DNA of 26,523 nucleotides from DATBLE01 sp038248655 (lineage in GTDB: Bacteria; Actinomycetota; Thermoleophilia; Gaiellales; Gaiellaceae): contig JBBRXG010000031.1 in assembly GCA_038248655.1 (NCBI GenBank), forward strand, positions 1 to 26,523. The letters run 5' to 3'. The translations under genes and the position numbers were made by a program. Positions 1 through 10,335 of the stretch are shown here, one piece after another; position 1 is the first letter of the stretch, and each line of letters starts with the position of its first letter. The notes below the pieces were generated by a model that worked only from the letters and a program-made list of their open reading frames with translations, was not told the origin of the DNA and did not search any database.

Positions 1-709
1 ACTCCGTCGGGGTCCGGGGGCCCGGCGTCGCGCCGGGTGTCGTCGGGGTCGGCGGGGGTGCGGTGCGGGCCGGGGTGGGCGGCTCGGGAGTCCGGCCCGG
101 GACGGATGCCGCGGGCGGAGCCGAGCCGGTCGAGTCGGTCGATTCCACGGTCGCTTGGCCGGCGTGGTCGCCGCCGACGTATGAGGTGAGCTCCGTGCGA
201 GGAGCGGCTCTCGGCGTCGTGCGAGGAGCGGCTCTCGGGGCCGGGCGAGCGGGGGTCGGGCGAGCGGGGGTCGGGCGAGCGGGGGTCGGGCGAGCGGGGG
301 CGCGGACCGAGGGGAGCGACGCCCGGGGCGGCGGGCTCTGCGTGCGGCTCGGAACCGGTGGGCCCGCGGCGAGGGGCGGCGTGCCCTCGCCCGGCCGGGC
401 CCAGAGGTAGATCGACGCAGCCGCTCCGGCTGCGAAGAGCCCGACTCCGGTCGCCAGGGCCGCCTGACCCGGCGAGCGAACGAGTGCACCGGCCCCGTGC
501 CGGCCGCCCGGGGAAGGCCGAGCGTCCGACCGCGCACGCACCACCTCGATCGTCGGAAGGATCACCGGGACCGGACGGACGGCGTCCGCCCCGCGGAGCT
601 CGGCCGCCCGGTGGGCGCAATCGACGGTGTCGTAGGCTTCGCGGTGCGGTGGAACGAAGACCTGGAAGCGGCCGTCGTAGGACTGCCTGCAGACGGGGCA
701 CTCGGGCAT
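1..709 (-). CDS. Zinc-ribbon, single-TM, proline-rich protein (3' end outside window)
   Basis: An open frame runs from an ATG at 709 leftwards off the window edge, giving 236 residues with no stop. The N-terminus MPECPVCRQSYDGRF has a CxxC knuckle (C4, C7), with C31 and H33 in DCAHRAAE as possible further metal ligands. Residues about 82-103 form one hydrophobic segment (LATGVGLFAAGAAASIYLW). The rest is low-complexity Pro/Ala/Arg/Thr with ARPTP repeats, encoded by a 15-bp tandem repeat (about 242-301) and a 24-bp duplication (195-242). I infer a membrane-anchored protein with a cytoplasmic zinc ribbon and a disordered outer tail; function unknown. A TTG at 745 is an alternative start, but a TATACC at 724-719 would place transcription start almost at the ATG. 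It is divergent from rpsL. Confidence 0.6.
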   Translation of the reverse strand, partial: MPECPVCRQSYDGRFQVFVPPHREAYDTVDCAHRAAELRGADAVRPVPVILPTIEVVRARSDARPSPGGRHGAGALVRSPGQAALATGVGLFAAGAAASIYLWARPGEGTPPLAAGPPVPSRTQSPPPRASLPSVRAPARPTPARPTPARPTPARPAPRAAPRTTPRAAPRTELTSYVGGDHAGQATVESTDSTGSAPPAASVPGRTPEPPTPARTAPPPTPTTPGATPGPRTPTE

Positions 710-774
710 GCCCGCCCAGGTATAGCGGGGAACGCGGATGGACAAGCGTCCTCAATTCGCTCTTTGCGGCTTGT

Positions 775-804
775 TTGACGCGCGGAGCCGAACTTCGCTA
801 CCAT
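775..804 (+). promoter_or_regulatory. Probable sigma-70-type promoter of the str operon
   Basis: TTGACG (775-780) and TACCAT (799-804) are separated by 18 nt. This puts the transcription start near 811, with a leader of about 79 nt before rpsL. It is the only good -35/-10 pair in the divergent region 746-889. The nearest purine-rich Shine-Dalgarno (GAGGAG, 863-868) lies 21 nt before the rpsL ATG. Confidence 0.55.
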
Positions 805-889
805 GGCCGCTGGGTTGGCGTGGGCTTCGTCCCGCCGGCCTTTGTTGTGTTCACGCCCTCTCGAGGAGTTCGATACCAGCCTTACACCC

Positions 890-1261
890 ATGCCGACCGT
901 CAATCAACTTGTGCGAAAGGGTCGTACCGCGCCGAAGGCGAAGGTCAAGACCCCTGCGCTCCGCGGGGCTCCGCAGAAGCGCGGCGTCTGCACGCGCGTG
1001 TACACGACCACGCCGAAGAAGCCCAACTCCGCGCTCCGCAAGGTCGCCCGCGTTCGGCTGACGAACAGCATGGAGGTCGGCGCCTACATTCCCGGCGAAG
1101 GCCACAACCTTCAGGAGCATTCGGTCGTGCTGATCCGCGGCGGCCGCGTCAAGGACCTGCCGGGTTTCCGGTACAAGGTGATTCGCGCCGCGCTCGACTC
1201 GTCGGGCGTCGCCGACCGCAAGCAGGGCCGCTCGAAGTACGGCGCGAAGCGGGGGACGTAG
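890..1261 (+). CDS. rpsL: 30S ribosomal protein S12
   Basis: This 123-residue protein has the family's normal length. S12 lies at the decoding centre of the 30S subunit. It starts MPTVNQLVRKGR and contains TTTPKKPNSALRK and GRVKDLPGFRYK. Lysines 43 and 88, the positions whose substitution commonly gives streptomycin resistance, are both present, so the protein is of the sensitive type. The ATG at 890 is fixed by the conserved N-terminus; an in-frame ATG at 803 lies upstream of the inferred transcription start. No Shine-Dalgarno sits at normal distance; GAGGAG is 21 nt upstream. The stop TAG overlaps the rpsG start (TAGTG). Confidence 0.97.
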   Translation: MPTVNQLVRKGRTAPKAKVKTPALRGAPQKRGVCTRVYTTTPKKPNSALRKVARVRLTNSMEVGAYIPGEGHNLQEHSVVLIRGGRVKDLPGFRYKVIRAALDSSGVADRKQGRSKYGAKRGT

Positions 1262-1731
1262 TGCCGCGCCGCGCAGAGGTCCCGGTTCGGGCGCTCGACC
1301 CGGACCCCGTCTACAACTCCCGACTCGTCACCCAAGTGATCAACCGGGTGATGACCTCCGGCAAGCGCTCGACCGCCGAGCGGATCGTGTACGGCGCGCT
1401 CGACAAGGTCGGTGAGCGGACGGGCAAGTCGCCGCTCGAGGTGCTGGAGCAGGCGGTCAAGACCGTCACCCCGGTGCTCGAGACGCGCAGCCGCCGCGTC
1501 GGCGGCGCCAACTACCAGGTCCCCGTCGAGGTGCCGCAACGGCGCGCGCGCACGCTCGCGATCCGCTATCTCGTCACCTACTCGCGCGAGCGGCGCGAGA
1601 AGAGCATGGACGACAAGCTCGCGGGCGAGATCCTCGACGCGCTCTCGAACCAGGGCGGGGCGTGGAAGCGCAAGGACGACATGTACCGGATGGCTCAGGC
1701 AAACAAGGCGTTCGCGCACTACCGGTGGTAG
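1261..1731 (+). CDS. rpsG: 30S ribosomal protein S7
   Basis: The GTG start at 1261 shares its G with the rpsL stop and gives 156 residues, the usual S7 length. S7 nucleates assembly of the 30S head and contacts E-site tRNA. Recognisable blocks are MPRRAEVPVR, VTQVINRVMTSGKRSTAE, RSRRVGGANYQVPVEV and the C-terminal RMAQANKAFAHYRW. Next gene fusA begins 2 nt after the stop. In E. coli S7 is the translational repressor of the str operon, but no target site is evident here. Confidence 0.97.
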   Translation: MPRRAEVPVRALDPDPVYNSRLVTQVINRVMTSGKRSTAERIVYGALDKVGERTGKSPLEVLEQAVKTVTPVLETRSRRVGGANYQVPVEVPQRRARTLAIRYLVTYSRERREKSMDDKLAGEILDALSNQGGAWKRKDDMYRMAQANKAFAHYRW

Positions 1732-1733
1732 CG

Positions 1734-3823
<2,090 letters not shown>

Positions 3824-3830
<7 letters not shown>

Positions 3831-3843
3831 GAAGTCCTATCCC
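3824..3843 (+). repeat. Stop-codon palindrome at the end of fusA
   Basis: Arms GGGATAGG (3824-3831) and CCTATCCC (3836-3843) form a perfect 8-bp stem with loop AAGT. The fusA stop TAG (3828-3830) lies in the left arm. The right arm is an inverted copy of the gene's last bases. No U tract follows. Confidence 0.75.
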
Positions 3844-3845
3844 AG

Positions 3846-3862
3846 AATTTCCGGAGGAAATT
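3846..3862 (+). promoter_or_regulatory. Start-abutting hairpin carrying the tuf Shine-Dalgarno
   Basis: Arms AATTTCC (3846-3852) and GGAAATT (3856-3862) form a perfect 7-bp stem with loop GGA. The Shine-Dalgarno GGAGG (3853-3857) spans the loop and right arm. The stem ends on the base before the tuf ATG (3863). If folded, it would partly mask the ribosome-binding site. Confidence 0.65.
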
Positions 3863-5053
<1,191 letters not shown>

Positions 5054-5072
5054 GAACGAAGGGAAGGGGCAC

Positions 5073-5381
5073 GTGCCGCAACAGAAGATCCGCATCCGGT
5101 TGAAGGGCTACGACCACAAGCAGGTCGACAAGTCGGCGCGCGACATCGTCGAGACCGTCGAGCGCTCCGGGGCGACGATCACCGGGCCCGTGCCCCTCCC
5201 GACCGAGAAGAACGTCTACTGCGTGATCCGCAGCCCGTTCAAGGACAAGGACTCGCGGGAGCACTTCGAGGTGCGAACCCACAAGCGGCTGATCGACATC
5301 CACTCGCCCACGCCGAAGACCGTCGACTCGCTGATGCGGCTCGACCTTCCGGCCGGCGTCGACATCGAGATCAAGCTGTGA
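5073..5381 (+). CDS. rpsJ: 30S ribosomal protein S10 (NusE)
   Basis: The 102-residue protein starts MPQQKIRIRLKGYDHK and ends MRLDLPAGVDIEIKL, typical of S10, a 30S head protein that also serves as NusE in antitermination complexes. The GTG start at 5073 follows a purine-rich Shine-Dalgarno (AAGGGAAGGGG). The stop TGA (5379-5381) lies in the loop of a perfect 14-bp palindrome, which leaves the last codons base-paired with intergenic sequence. The gap to rplC is 22 nt. Confidence 0.97.
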   Translation: MPQQKIRIRLKGYDHKQVDKSARDIVETVERSGATITGPVPLPTEKNVYCVIRSPFKDKDSREHFEVRTHKRLIDIHSPTPKTVDSLMRLDLPAGVDIEIKL

Positions 5382-5396
5382 GCAGCTTGATCTCGA
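5365..5396 (+). repeat. Stop-codon palindrome at the end of rpsJ
   Basis: Arms TCGAGATCAAGCTG (5365-5378) and CAGCTTGATCTCGA (5383-5396) pair perfectly over 14 bp. The 4-nt loop TGAG holds the rpsJ stop TGA. It is not followed by T residues. Such a stem would be met by every ribosome terminating on rpsJ. Confidence 0.85.
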
Positions 5397-5407
5397 CGGA
5401 GACATGA
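5378..5407 (+). other. Candidate bridge ORF, 9 codons (rpsJ to rplC)
   Basis: GTG at 5378 overlaps the rpsJ stop (GTGA) and the frame reads MSSLISTET before TGA at 5405-5407, which overlaps the rplC ATG (ATGA). A ribosome could pass from rpsJ to rplC without leaving the mRNA. Translation is not proven; the ORF is very short. Confidence 0.35.
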
Positions 5408-6045
5408 TCTTGAAGGGAATCATCGGCAGAAAACTGGGAATGACGCAGCTCTTCGATCCCGAGTCGGGCCTCGTCACGGCTGTAACCGTCATCGAGGCCG
5501 GTCCCTGCCCGGTCGTGCAGGTGAAGACCGAGGAGACGGACGGCTACGAAGCGGTTCAACTCGCCTTCGACCCGGTCGCCGAGCGCAAGGTGACGAAGCC
5601 CGAGCTCGGCCACCTGGCCAAGGCCGGGGTCGGCGCGCACCGCCATCTGGTCGAGTTCCGCGGCCGGTCCGAGCTCGTGATCGGCGAGTCGGTCACGGTC
5701 GAGGCGTTCGAGCCGGGTGACCCGATCAAGGTCTCCGGGATCGGGATCGGCAAGGGATTCGCGGGCACGATCAAGCGGCACCGCTTCCATCGCGGTCCGG
5801 CCTCGCACGGCTCGCACAACGTCCGCAAGCCGGGCTCGATCGGCGCGTCGGCCACGCCGTCGCGCGTGTTCAAGGGGATGAAGATGGCCGGCCGGCTCGG
5901 CGGCAAGCGCGTCACCCAGGTCGGCTTGAAGGTGCACGAGATCGACTCGGAGCGGAACCTGCTGCTGGTCGAGGGCGCCGTCCCGGGACCGAAGAACGGC
6001 ATCGTCGAGGTCAGAGAGGAGAAGGCGCATGCCCGCCGCCACTGA
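5404..6045 (+). CDS. rplC: 50S ribosomal protein L3
   Basis: The 213-residue protein has the L3 hallmarks GIIGRKLGMTQLFD at the N-terminus and GSIGASATPSRVFKGMKMAG in the loop reaching towards the peptidyl-transferase centre. L3 starts 50S assembly. The ATG at 5404 overlaps the stop of a 9-codon bridge ORF, but the Shine-Dalgarno GGAG (5398-5401) is only 2 nt away. The in-frame TTG at 5410 (giving MKGIIGRKLGMTQ, the commonest L3 start) has ideal 8-nt spacing and may be the real start. The 3' end overlaps rplD by 17 nt. Confidence 0.96.
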   Translation: MILKGIIGRKLGMTQLFDPESGLVTAVTVIEAGPCPVVQVKTEETDGYEAVQLAFDPVAERKVTKPELGHLAKAGVGAHRHLVEFRGRSELVIGESVTVEAFEPGDPIKVSGIGIGKGFAGTIKRHRFHRGPASHGSHNVRKPGSIGASATPSRVFKGMKMAGRLGGKRVTQVGLKVHEIDSERNLLLVEGAVPGPKNGIVEVREEKAHARRH

Positions 6046-6757
6046 GTCCGCCGGCAGGACCCCCGGGCAAGGCTCGCAGGCGAGCAAGAAGCGGCCCGGA
6101 CCGCCCAAGGCGCCGGTCCTCGACACGGCGGGCAAGGTCTCCGGGCAGGTCGCGCTCGACCCCGATCTCTTCGACGCGGAGGTCGAGCCGCATCTCCTGC
6201 ACGAGACCGTGCGCGCCGAGCTGAACGCCCTGCGCGCGGGCACGCGCGGCGCGAAGAGCCGCGGCCTCGTCGCGGGCGGCCGGGCGAAGCCCTGGCGCCA
6301 GAAGGGAACCGGCCGGGCCCGGGCCGGCACGATCCGTGCCCCGCACTGGACAGGAGGCGGCGTCGCGTTCCCGCCGACGATGCGGAGCTTCGACGTCAAG
6401 GTCAACCGCAAGGCCCGTCGCGCGGCCCTGCGCGGCGCGCTCAGCGGGCACGCGCGCGCCGGAACGCTCGCGATCGTCGACGAGAGCGGCTTCTCCGAGC
6501 CGTCGACCCGGGCCGCGTCGGCTCTCCTGAAGGAGTGGGGGCAGGAGCTGCCGGCGGTCGTCGTCGTTCCGCCCGGCGACGAGAACGTCGCCAAGTCTTT
6601 CCGCAACCTCGAACGCGTCGTGGCGGTGGAGCCGGCCGAGCTCGAGGTCGCCGCGGTCCTGTGGGCGCGCTCGTTGCTCGTCGCCCAGGGCGCGCTGGAT
6701 GCGGTCCAGTCGCGTGCCGGCATGGTCGGCCACCCGACGCAGGAGGCGGCGTCGTGA
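6029..6757 (+). CDS. rplD: 50S ribosomal protein L4
   Basis: L4 lines the peptide exit tunnel and in E. coli represses the S10 operon. At 242 residues it is longer than the usual 200-210 because about 40 Pro/Gly/Lys-rich residues precede the conserved part. The signature GTRGAKSRGLVAGGRAKPWR and QKGTGRARAGTIRAPHWTGG marks the tunnel loop. The ATG at 6029 lies inside rplC (17-nt overlap); a later start cannot be excluded because the N-terminal extension is low complexity. The stop overlaps rplW (GTGA). Confidence 0.95.
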   Translation: MPAATESAGRTPGQGSQASKKRPGPPKAPVLDTAGKVSGQVALDPDLFDAEVEPHLLHETVRAELNALRAGTRGAKSRGLVAGGRAKPWRQKGTGRARAGTIRAPHWTGGGVAFPPTMRSFDVKVNRKARRAALRGALSGHARAGTLAIVDESGFSEPSTRAASALLKEWGQELPAVVVVPPGDENVAKSFRNLERVVAVEPAELEVAAVLWARSLLVAQGALDAVQSRAGMVGHPTQEAAS

Positions 6758-7050
6758 GCCTGCAGCCGCGTCAGATCCTGCTCGCCCCGGTCGTCTCGGA
6801 GAAGAGCTACCGCCTGATCGAGGATCGCAGGTACTCGTTCCGCGTCCATCCGGACGCCCACAAGACACAGATCAGACAGGCGGTCGAGGAGCTGTTCGAG
6901 GTCAAGGTCGTCGCCGTGAACGTCTCGCAGGTCCAACCGAAGCCGAAGCGGCGCGGGCTGACGAAGGGCACGAAGCAGGGATGGAAGAAGGCGATCGTGC
7001 AGCTGCGTGAAGGTGACGAGATCCAGATCTTCCAGGGAGCCCAGGTCTAA
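6754..7050 (+). CDS. rplW: 50S ribosomal protein L23
   Basis: The 98-residue protein has the L23 core LLAPVVSEKSYRLIEDRRYS, an AHKTQIRQAVEELFEVKV helix and GTKQGWKKAIVQL. L23 sits at the tunnel exit and docks trigger factor and SRP. The GTG start at 6754 overlaps the rplD stop by 4 nt. The stop TAA (7048-7050) overlaps the ATG of an 18-codon bridge ORF and the left edge of a palindrome. Confidence 0.96.
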   Translation: MSLQPRQILLAPVVSEKSYRLIEDRRYSFRVHPDAHKTQIRQAVEELFEVKVVAVNVSQVQPKPKRRGLTKGTKQGWKKAIVQLREGDEIQIFQGAQV

Positions 7051-7078
7051 TGCCGAAAATGCTGCGCATTTCCGGCAT
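7050..7078 (+). repeat. Stop-codon palindrome at the end of rplW
   Basis: ATGCCGAAAATGC (7050-7062) pairs with GCATTTCCGGCAT (7066-7078) in 12 of 13 positions (one A-C mismatch) around loop TGC. The left arm starts on the last base of the rplW stop TAA. No T run follows. A weaker hairpin (AACCC 7082-7086 with GGGTT 7096-7100) holds the rplB Shine-Dalgarno AAGG in its loop. Confidence 0.7.
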
Positions 7079-7106
7079 CGGAACCCTTCAAGGTCGGGTT
7101 GGCTGA
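7050..7106 (+). other. Candidate bridge ORF, 18 codons (rplW to rplB)
   Basis: The frame starts at ATG 7050, sharing an A with the rplW stop (TAATG). It reads MPKMLRISGIGTLQGRVG and ends at TGA 7104-7106, sharing an A with the rplB start (TGATG). It fills the gap exactly. Whether it is translated is unknown; its exact coupling at both ends is the evidence. Confidence 0.4.
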
Positions 7107-7948
7107 TGGCACTCAAGAAATACAAACCCACATCTCCAGGTCGCCGGTTCATGTCCGTCTCTTCGTTCGCGGAGATCACGAGGGCCGAGCCGGAGAAGTC
7201 GCTCACCGCCCCGCTGAAGAAGACCGGCGGACGGAACGTGAACGGGCGGATCACGACTCGCCACCAGGGGGGCGGTCACAAGCGCCGGTACCGCATCGTC
7301 GACTTCAAGCGCCGCAAGGACGGGATCCCGGCGAAGGTGGCTGCGATCGAGTACGACCCGAACCGGTCGGCCCGGATCGCGCTGCTCCACTACGCCGACG
7401 GCGAGAAGGCGTACATCCTCGCGCCTGCGCGACTCGAGGTCGGCGCGACCGTCGAATCCGGCCCATCGGCGGACATTCGGCCCGGAAACGCGCTCCCGCT
7501 CGAGAACATCCCGACCGGCACCCTCGTGCACAACGTCGAGCTGAAGCCCGGCCGCGGCGGGCAGCTCGCGCGCAGCGCCGGCGCCGGTGTCCAGCTCGTC
7601 GCCAAGGACGACGGGTATGGCACGTTGCGGCTCCCGTCGGGCGAGATGCGGCGTGTACCGTTGACCTGTCGCGGCACCGTCGGCCAGGTGGGGAACGTCG
7701 ACCACGAGAACCAGACCGGCGGGAAGGCGGGGCGCAGCCGCTGGCTCGGCAAGCGTCCGACCGTGCGTGGCTCGGCGATGAACCCGGTCGACCATCCGCA
7801 CGGTGGCGGCGAGGGCAAGTCGAAGGGCGGCCGCCACCCGGTGACGCCGTGGGGCGTGCCGACGCTCGGCAAGCGCACCCGCTCGAAGCACAAGGAATCC
7901 GACCGGCTGATCGTCCGCAGCCGCCGCCGCGGAAAGGAGAAGCGCTAG
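7106..7948 (+). CDS. rplB: 50S ribosomal protein L2
   Basis: The 280-residue protein (family about 275) has the L2 landmarks GRNVNGRITTRHQGGGHKRR, VHNVELKPGRGGQLARSAG and the C-terminal MNPVDHPHGGGEGKSKGGRH, which contains the conserved histidine implicated in peptidyl-transferase function. The ATG at 7106 gives the standard MALKKYKPTSPGRRF start and shares its A with the bridge-ORF stop. rpsS follows with no gap (TAG then GTG). Confidence 0.98.
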   Translation: MALKKYKPTSPGRRFMSVSSFAEITRAEPEKSLTAPLKKTGGRNVNGRITTRHQGGGHKRRYRIVDFKRRKDGIPAKVAAIEYDPNRSARIALLHYADGEKAYILAPARLEVGATVESGPSADIRPGNALPLENIPTGTLVHNVELKPGRGGQLARSAGAGVQLVAKDDGYGTLRLPSGEMRRVPLTCRGTVGQVGNVDHENQTGGKAGRSRWLGKRPTVRGSAMNPVDHPHGGGEGKSKGGRHPVTPWGVPTLGKRTRSKHKESDRLIVRSRRRGKEKR

Positions 7949-8233
7949 GTGAGCCGGAGCTCGAAGAAAGGTCCGTTCGTCGAGGAGCGCCTGATGAAGC
8001 GGATCGAGGAGATGAACACGTCGGGGCGCAAGCGGATGATCCGCACCTGGTCGCGCACCTCGACGATCTTCCCGGAGATGGTCGGGCACACGATCGCGGT
8101 CCATGACGGCCGCAAGCACGTGCCGGTATTCGTCTCCGAGCAGATGGTCGGACACAAGCTCGGTGAGTTCGCCCCCACACGCATGTTCCGCTGGCATTCG
8201 GGTGACCGCCAGACGCAGGTGAAGCGAGGCTAG
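7949..8233 (+). CDS. rpsS: 30S ribosomal protein S19
   Basis: The 94-residue protein starts MSRSSKKGPFVEERLMKRI and contains RTSTIFPEMVGHTIAVHDGR and VGHKLGEFAPTR. S19 sits in the 30S head next to S13 and contacts the A-site finger region. The GTG start at 7949 directly follows the rplB stop, and rplV directly follows its own stop. Confidence 0.97.
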   Translation: MSRSSKKGPFVEERLMKRIEEMNTSGRKRMIRTWSRTSTIFPEMVGHTIAVHDGRKHVPVFVSEQMVGHKLGEFAPTRMFRWHSGDRQTQVKRG

Positions 8234-8809
8234 GTGGCGGCGGGCACCTCGACCACCCGGTCGCCGACCGTGCGCGCCCAGGCCAAATGGGTGCGGACGC
8301 CCGCCCGCAAGGCGCGCGTCGTCGCGGAGCACATCCGCGGGCGCAGCGTGCCCGAGGCACGGACGGTGCTGGCGTTCACCACGCGTGCTGCCGCCCGCGA
8401 CATCGAGAAGGTGCTCGCCTCGGCGGTCGCCAATGCGGAATCGCGCCCCGATCTCCTGTGGCACGGAGACGACCTCTTCGTCGCCTCGGTGACGATCGAC
8501 GAGGGGCCGACGCTGAAGCGCTGGCGGGCACGCGCGCGCGGCCGCGTCGCCCGGATCAAGAGGCGCACCTGCCACATCACAGTCCAGCTTGCGCCCGTGG
8601 CGCAATCTGGACTAGCTGTTGCGGAGGCGCCGAAGCGCCGTAAGACCCCGCAGGGGGAAGCGCCCGAAGCTGCGGAGGGAACGACGAAGCCCAAGGCGGC
8701 GGCGAAGGGTACGGTGAAACCGAAGTCCGAGACGACATCGAAATCATCCCGAGCAGCCGGGGCGCGAGCGAAGCGCGCGCGCAAGAAGACCGAGACCGAG
8801 GGGAGCTAA
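8234..8809 (+). CDS. rplV: 50S ribosomal protein L22 with long basic C-terminal extension
   Basis: Residues about 12-117 are the L22 core (RTPARKARVVAEHIRG, AVANAESRP, RARGRVARIKRRTCHITV); its beta hairpin lines the exit tunnel. The usual protein ends near 110-120 residues; this one continues to 191 with a Lys/Ala/Thr/Glu-rich, probably disordered tail. Exactly at the end of the core the DNA carries a 15-bp-arm inverted repeat (8581-8613) translated in frame as TVQLAPVAQSGL. The GTG start directly follows rpsS, and rpsC directly follows the stop. Confidence 0.95.
   Translation: MAAGTSTTRSPTVRAQAKWVRTPARKARVVAEHIRGRSVPEARTVLAFTTRAAARDIEKVLASAVANAESRPDLLWHGDDLFVASVTIDEGPTLKRWRARARGRVARIKRRTCHITVQLAPVAQSGLAVAEAPKRRKTPQGEAPEAAEGTTKPKAAAKGTVKPKSETTSKSSRAAGARAKRARKKTETEGS
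8581..8613 (+). repeat. In-frame near-perfect inverted repeat at the end of the L22 core
   Basis: AGTCCAGCTTGCGCC (8581-8595) and GGCGCAATCTGGACT (8599-8613) pair at 14 of 15 positions around loop CGT. The position matches where ordinary L22 ends. It resembles the stop-codon palindromes elsewhere in the operon, but here it is read through. Confidence 0.75.
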
Positions 8810-9841
8810 GTGGGTCAGAAGGTTCATCCGGGAGGGCTCCGGGTCGGCGTCATCCACGACTGGAAGTCGAACTGGTACACGTCGACGAAGGAGTTCAAGG
8901 GCGCGCTGCTCGAGGACATCAAGATCCGCGAGCACATCAACCGCAAGCTCGGCCACGCCGGGCTGTCGGACATCCTGATTCGCAAGGACAAGCAACGGAT
9001 CACGATCGACATCTACACGGCGCGGCCGGGGATCGTGATCGGCAAGTCCGGTGTCGAGGTGGACGCGCTACGTCGCGACGTGCACGCGATGACGCACAAG
9101 AACGTCCACATCAACATCAACGAGATCAAGCGCCCCGAGCTGGACGCGAAGCTCGTCGCACAGTCGATCGCCGAGCAGCTGCAGAATCGGGTCAGCTTCC
9201 GGCGAGCGATGAAGCGCTCGCTCGCCTCAGCGATGCGCTCGGGAGCCCACGGCGTGAAGATCATCTGCGGCGGCCGCCTCGGCGGCGGCGAGATGAGCCG
9301 CGTCGAGAGCTACTCCGAGGGCCGCGTGCCTCTGCACACGATCCGCGCCGACATCGACTACGGGTTCTGCGAGGCGCGGACGACCTTCGGCCGCATCGGC
9401 GTCAAGGTCTGGATCAACAAGGGCGAGATCATGCCCGAGGGCTACGAGGGCTTCTCCCAGAAGGATTCCCGGCTCGGCGACCAGGACAACGCCCGCCGCC
9501 GGGGCGGCGCCTCCGAAGGACTGTCCGCCTCGCGCGAGAGCGGCCGCGGACGCTCTGCCGACCGCGAGGGTCTCGGTCCGGTGCGCAAGCGCCGCGGCGG
9601 GGGATCGGGCGGCGCGGGTGGAGGCGCGCGCGGCCAGCGCGGGCGCCGCGGCGGCGCGGCTCCCCAGAGCGGTGGCCGCCCCCGCGCCGACGAGTCCACG
9701 CCGCGCTCCGACGGCGAGCAGCCGCCGGCCGAGCCGCAGGTCGACACCCCTGCCGCCGAGGCGCCCGAGTCGACGCCCGAGCCGGCCGAGCCGACCGCAC
9801 CGGAGACGGCGGCCTCCGAGCCCGGCGAGGAGAAGAGCTAG
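8810..9841 (+). CDS. rpsC: 30S ribosomal protein S3 with long low-complexity C-terminus
   Basis: Residues 1 to about 212 are S3: MGQKVHPGGLRVGVIHDWKS, the KH-domain motif ARPGIVIGKSGVEV, GVKIICGGRLGGGEMSR and FGRIGVKVWINKGEIMP. S3 is at the mRNA entry channel and has helicase activity with S4. A tail of about 130 residues follows, first Gly/Arg-rich then Pro/Ala/Glu-rich, so the protein is 343 residues against the usual 210-270. The GTG start directly follows rplV; rplP starts 4 nt after the stop. Confidence 0.95.
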   Translation: MGQKVHPGGLRVGVIHDWKSNWYTSTKEFKGALLEDIKIREHINRKLGHAGLSDILIRKDKQRITIDIYTARPGIVIGKSGVEVDALRRDVHAMTHKNVHININEIKRPELDAKLVAQSIAEQLQNRVSFRRAMKRSLASAMRSGAHGVKIICGGRLGGGEMSRVESYSEGRVPLHTIRADIDYGFCEARTTFGRIGVKVWINKGEIMPEGYEGFSQKDSRLGDQDNARRRGGASEGLSASRESGRGRSADREGLGPVRKRRGGGSGGAGGGARGQRGRRGGAAPQSGGRPRADESTPRSDGEQPPAEPQVDTPAAEAPESTPEPAEPTAPETAASEPGEEKS

Positions 9842-9845
9842 CCGA

Positions 9846-10268
9846 ATGCTGCTGCCGAAGAAGACCAAGTACCGCAAGGTCCAGCGCGGCCGCCGGCGCG
9901 GAACCGCGAAGGGGCAGACCACCGTGCACTTCGGCGACTACGGCCTGAAGTCGCTCGAGGCGGGTTGGCTGACGAACCGCCAGATCGAGGCCGCGCGCAT
10001 CGCGATGACGCGGAAGATCAAGCGTGGCGGCAAGGTCTGGATCAACATCTTTCCGGACAAGCCGGTCACCCAGAAGCCGGCCGAGACGCGCATGGGCTCC
10101 GGCAAGGGCTCGCCCGAGCACTGGGTCGCAGTGGTCAAGCCCGGACGCGTGATGTTCGAGCTTGCGGGGGTGCCCGAGCCGCTCGCCAAGGAGGCGCTCC
10201 GACTCGCAGGGACGAAGCTGTCGGTGCGCACCAAGATCGTGAAGCGGGAGGCTGATCTCTTTGAGTAG
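9846..10268 (+). CDS. rplP: 50S ribosomal protein L16
   Basis: The 140-residue protein starts MLLPKKTKYRKVQRGRRRGT and contains WINIFPDKPVTQKPAETRMG and GKGSPEHWVAVVKPGRVMFE. L16 positions A-site tRNA on the 50S subunit. Length and both ends fit the family. The 63-nt gap to rpmC holds a bridge ORF. Confidence 0.97.
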   Translation: MLLPKKTKYRKVQRGRRRGTAKGQTTVHFGDYGLKSLEAGWLTNRQIEAARIAMTRKIKRGGKVWINIFPDKPVTQKPAETRMGSGKGSPEHWVAVVKPGRVMFELAGVPEPLAKEALRLAGTKLSVRTKIVKREADLFE

Positions 10269-10335
10269 GCGGAACGTGCTCACCGTCCGCGGCGCACCGG
10301 CCGCGTCGCCGGGCCGACCCGGGAGGAAGTCGTGA
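10261..10335 (+). other. Candidate bridge ORF, 24 codons (rplP to rpmC)
   Basis: A frame from TTG 10261 (just before the rplP stop at 10266-10268) or GTG 10276 runs to TGA 10333-10335, which overlaps the rpmC GTG (GTGA). The peptide is Arg/Pro/Gly-rich and not recognisable. The gap also has an imperfect stem just after the rplP stop (GCGGA with TCCGC) and CCGGG/CCCGG directly before the rpmC Shine-Dalgarno. Confidence 0.3.

Noticed and set aside
195..301. CRISPR-like short repeats
   Set aside because: Contiguous 15-bp and 24-bp tandem repeats without spacers, in frame in a proline-rich protein.
803..889. 29-residue N-terminal extension of S12 from ATG 803
   Set aside because: It starts upstream of the inferred transcription start and S12 N-termini are invariant at MPTxNQL.
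5371..7254. 627-codon open frame antisense to rplC, rplD, rplW and rplB
   Set aside because: It spans several ribosomal genes on the other strand and has shadow composition.
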